A DNA stretch of 64,000 nucleotides from Gymnodinialimonas ceratoperidinii. GTDB lineage: Bacteria; Pseudomonadota; Alphaproteobacteria; Rhodobacterales; Rhodobacteraceae. A model generated the notes under the pieces. The model worked only from the letters and a program-made list of their open reading frames with translations, did not search any database and had not been told where the DNA came from. The stretch spans positions 1,599,501 to 1,663,500 of the forward strand of contig NZ_CP079194.1 of NCBI RefSeq assembly GCF_019297855.1, in the 5' to 3' direction. A program made the translations under genes and the position numbers. Position 1 is the first letter of the stretch, and each line of letters opens with the position of its first letter. This document shows positions 63,367-64,000 of this stretch, piece by piece.

Positions 63367-64000
63367 TCAGTCAACGCAACCAGCATCAAAAAGCGCAGCA
63401 GTGATCTGGTCTTCTCGAAGCATGGCCCGTTTCCGATTAAACGGAGCGCGCGCCTCGGTGAACTCTGACAAAGCATCTGTCAAATGGGTGCGGGCGGCGA
63501 GAAGATCGGAACATGGGTTGTCGCTCGTGTCGTGCATCGCTCGGTGATACAAAGCCGTCGCGCGCGTGAAAGCAACGAGAGCCCAGAGTTGCGGGGTCTT
63601 CTTGCGCGGAAGAGCCGCCTCGGCATTTTCGAGCAATCCCAAAGCCTCCGTCAACCAATCGCGACCGGTCATGCCAGAGGTGCGCCTCCCCTGTTCGATC
63701 CGCACCACCGCGAAGGGCAGGTTTGTCGAACTCGTGCTGCTGTCTCGGCCCGATGCGCGTTCAAGATCCATGGCCGCCGAAAGCGTCGCATGCGCCTCCT
63801 TGAACCTATCAAGCGCAATCTTCCCGCTAAATCGCATCGCCAAGTCGGTTTGTGTGACGCCCAGATTGCTCTTACGCACGGCCATGTTTTCCGGCATGTC
63901 ATTGTGGCCGCAGGCGGTAATCAGAACCTGCTCCGCCTCATGCAGCAGCACGGTGCCCGCGTCTCCGTCGGTGCGTGTGCCCAAGGTGCGTAGCGCCGTG
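63367..64000 (-). CDS. TPR-like protein, C-terminal part (truncated by window edge)
   Basis: The frame stays open past base 64000, so only the C-terminal 210 residues are visible. The helical repeats have a TPR-like pattern with alanine and leucine at regular spacing (VLLHEAEQVLITACGH, RFKEAHATLSAAMDLERA, WLTEALGLLENAEAALP). The conserved run TALRTLGTRTDG at the edge suggests more repeats upstream. Role unknown; such proteins serve as scaffolds or sensors. Confidence 0.65.
   Translation of the reverse strand, partial: TALRTLGTRTDGDAGTVLLHEAEQVLITACGHNDMPENMAVRKSNLGVTQTDLAMRFSGKIALDRFKEAHATLSAAMDLERASGRDSSTSSTNLPFAVVRIEQGRRTSGMTGRDWLTEALGLLENAEAALPRKKTPQLWALVAFTRATALYHRAMHDTSDNPCSDLLAARTHLTDALSEFTEARAPFNRKRAMLREDQITAALFDAGCVD

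Noticed and set aside
25573..64000. Search for a CRISPR array or cas genes in the accessory part.
   Set aside because: No regularly spaced direct repeats and no Cas-like proteins were seen.
25573..64000. Search for a second copy of the tRNA-Phe 3' end as right attachment site.
   Set aside because: No match to the CCCCCGGGCACCA end was noticed by eye; a computed search beyond the window is needed before stating an island end.

Overview
The window looks like a chromosomal segment of a marine Rhodobacterales (Roseobacter-group) alphaproteobacterium. The evidence is high GC, the run hisD / UPF0262 / low-Mr phosphatase / infA / maf / RNase E-G-like / yacG / tRNA-Phe, a polyol ABC-transporter operon whose dehydrogenase resembles Rhodobacter SmoS, and family proteins such as DUF2948, DUF1127 and DUF2267. 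The assignment rests on remembered family resemblance only; no search was run.

Left part, 1-25.6 kb, is ordinary chromosome. It holds the end of a CapA-like gene and a sulfotransferase-like gene. Next comes a zinc-uptake locus: zur-znuC-znuB divergent from znuA, with two near-identical Zur-type boxes between them. A fumarylacetoacetate-hydrolase-family gene follows. Then there is a complete polyol uptake and oxidation operon (LacI-type regulator, smoEFGK-like transporter, smoS, mannitol dehydrogenase) with a matching palindrome before the regulator and before the binding-protein gene. After tRNA-Thr come murA, DUF2948, hisD, UPF0262 and the phosphatase. A five-gene block (TetR, EamA exporter, SnoaL-like, GNAT, nitrilase) precedes infA. 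The housekeeping run ends with maf, the RNase E/G-like gene, yacG and tRNA-Phe.

From tRNA-Phe rightwards (25.6 kb on) the content is accessory. A P4-type integrase and an AlpA-like regulator sit directly beside the tRNA. Next is the most interesting locus (27.4-36.3 kb). A BrxR/CapW-type WYL regulator, a membrane-anchored HIRAN-domain protein and an ABC-type ATPase with a PrrC-like C-terminal residue pattern form one leftward operon. It diverges, across a 24-bp palindrome with one mismatched pair, from sbcD-sbcC and a small third gene. I read this as a candidate anti-phage or DNA-end-sensing locus; this is inference.

From 36.6 to 46.2 kb there are plasmid- or ICE-like genes: a large serine recombinase with a 48-codon ORF in front, two TraG/VirD4-type ATPases, DUF3768, an XRE regulator with a degenerate RuvC-fold partner, an H-NS protein and a replication-relaxation protein. 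From 46.9 to 50.3 kb lies an AT-richer cluster of sulfotransferase-like genes, followed by a second tyrosine recombinase. From 51.5 to 56.1 kb are a secreted nuclease, a HEPN/Toprim protein, a membrane protein and a DUF6615 nuclease-like protein, which are further defence candidates. From 56.4 kb to the end are a mixture of small metabolic or regulatory genes and long gene-poor gaps carrying degenerate extragenic repeats. The far end of the island is not visible: I found no second copy of the tRNA-Phe 3' end in the window.
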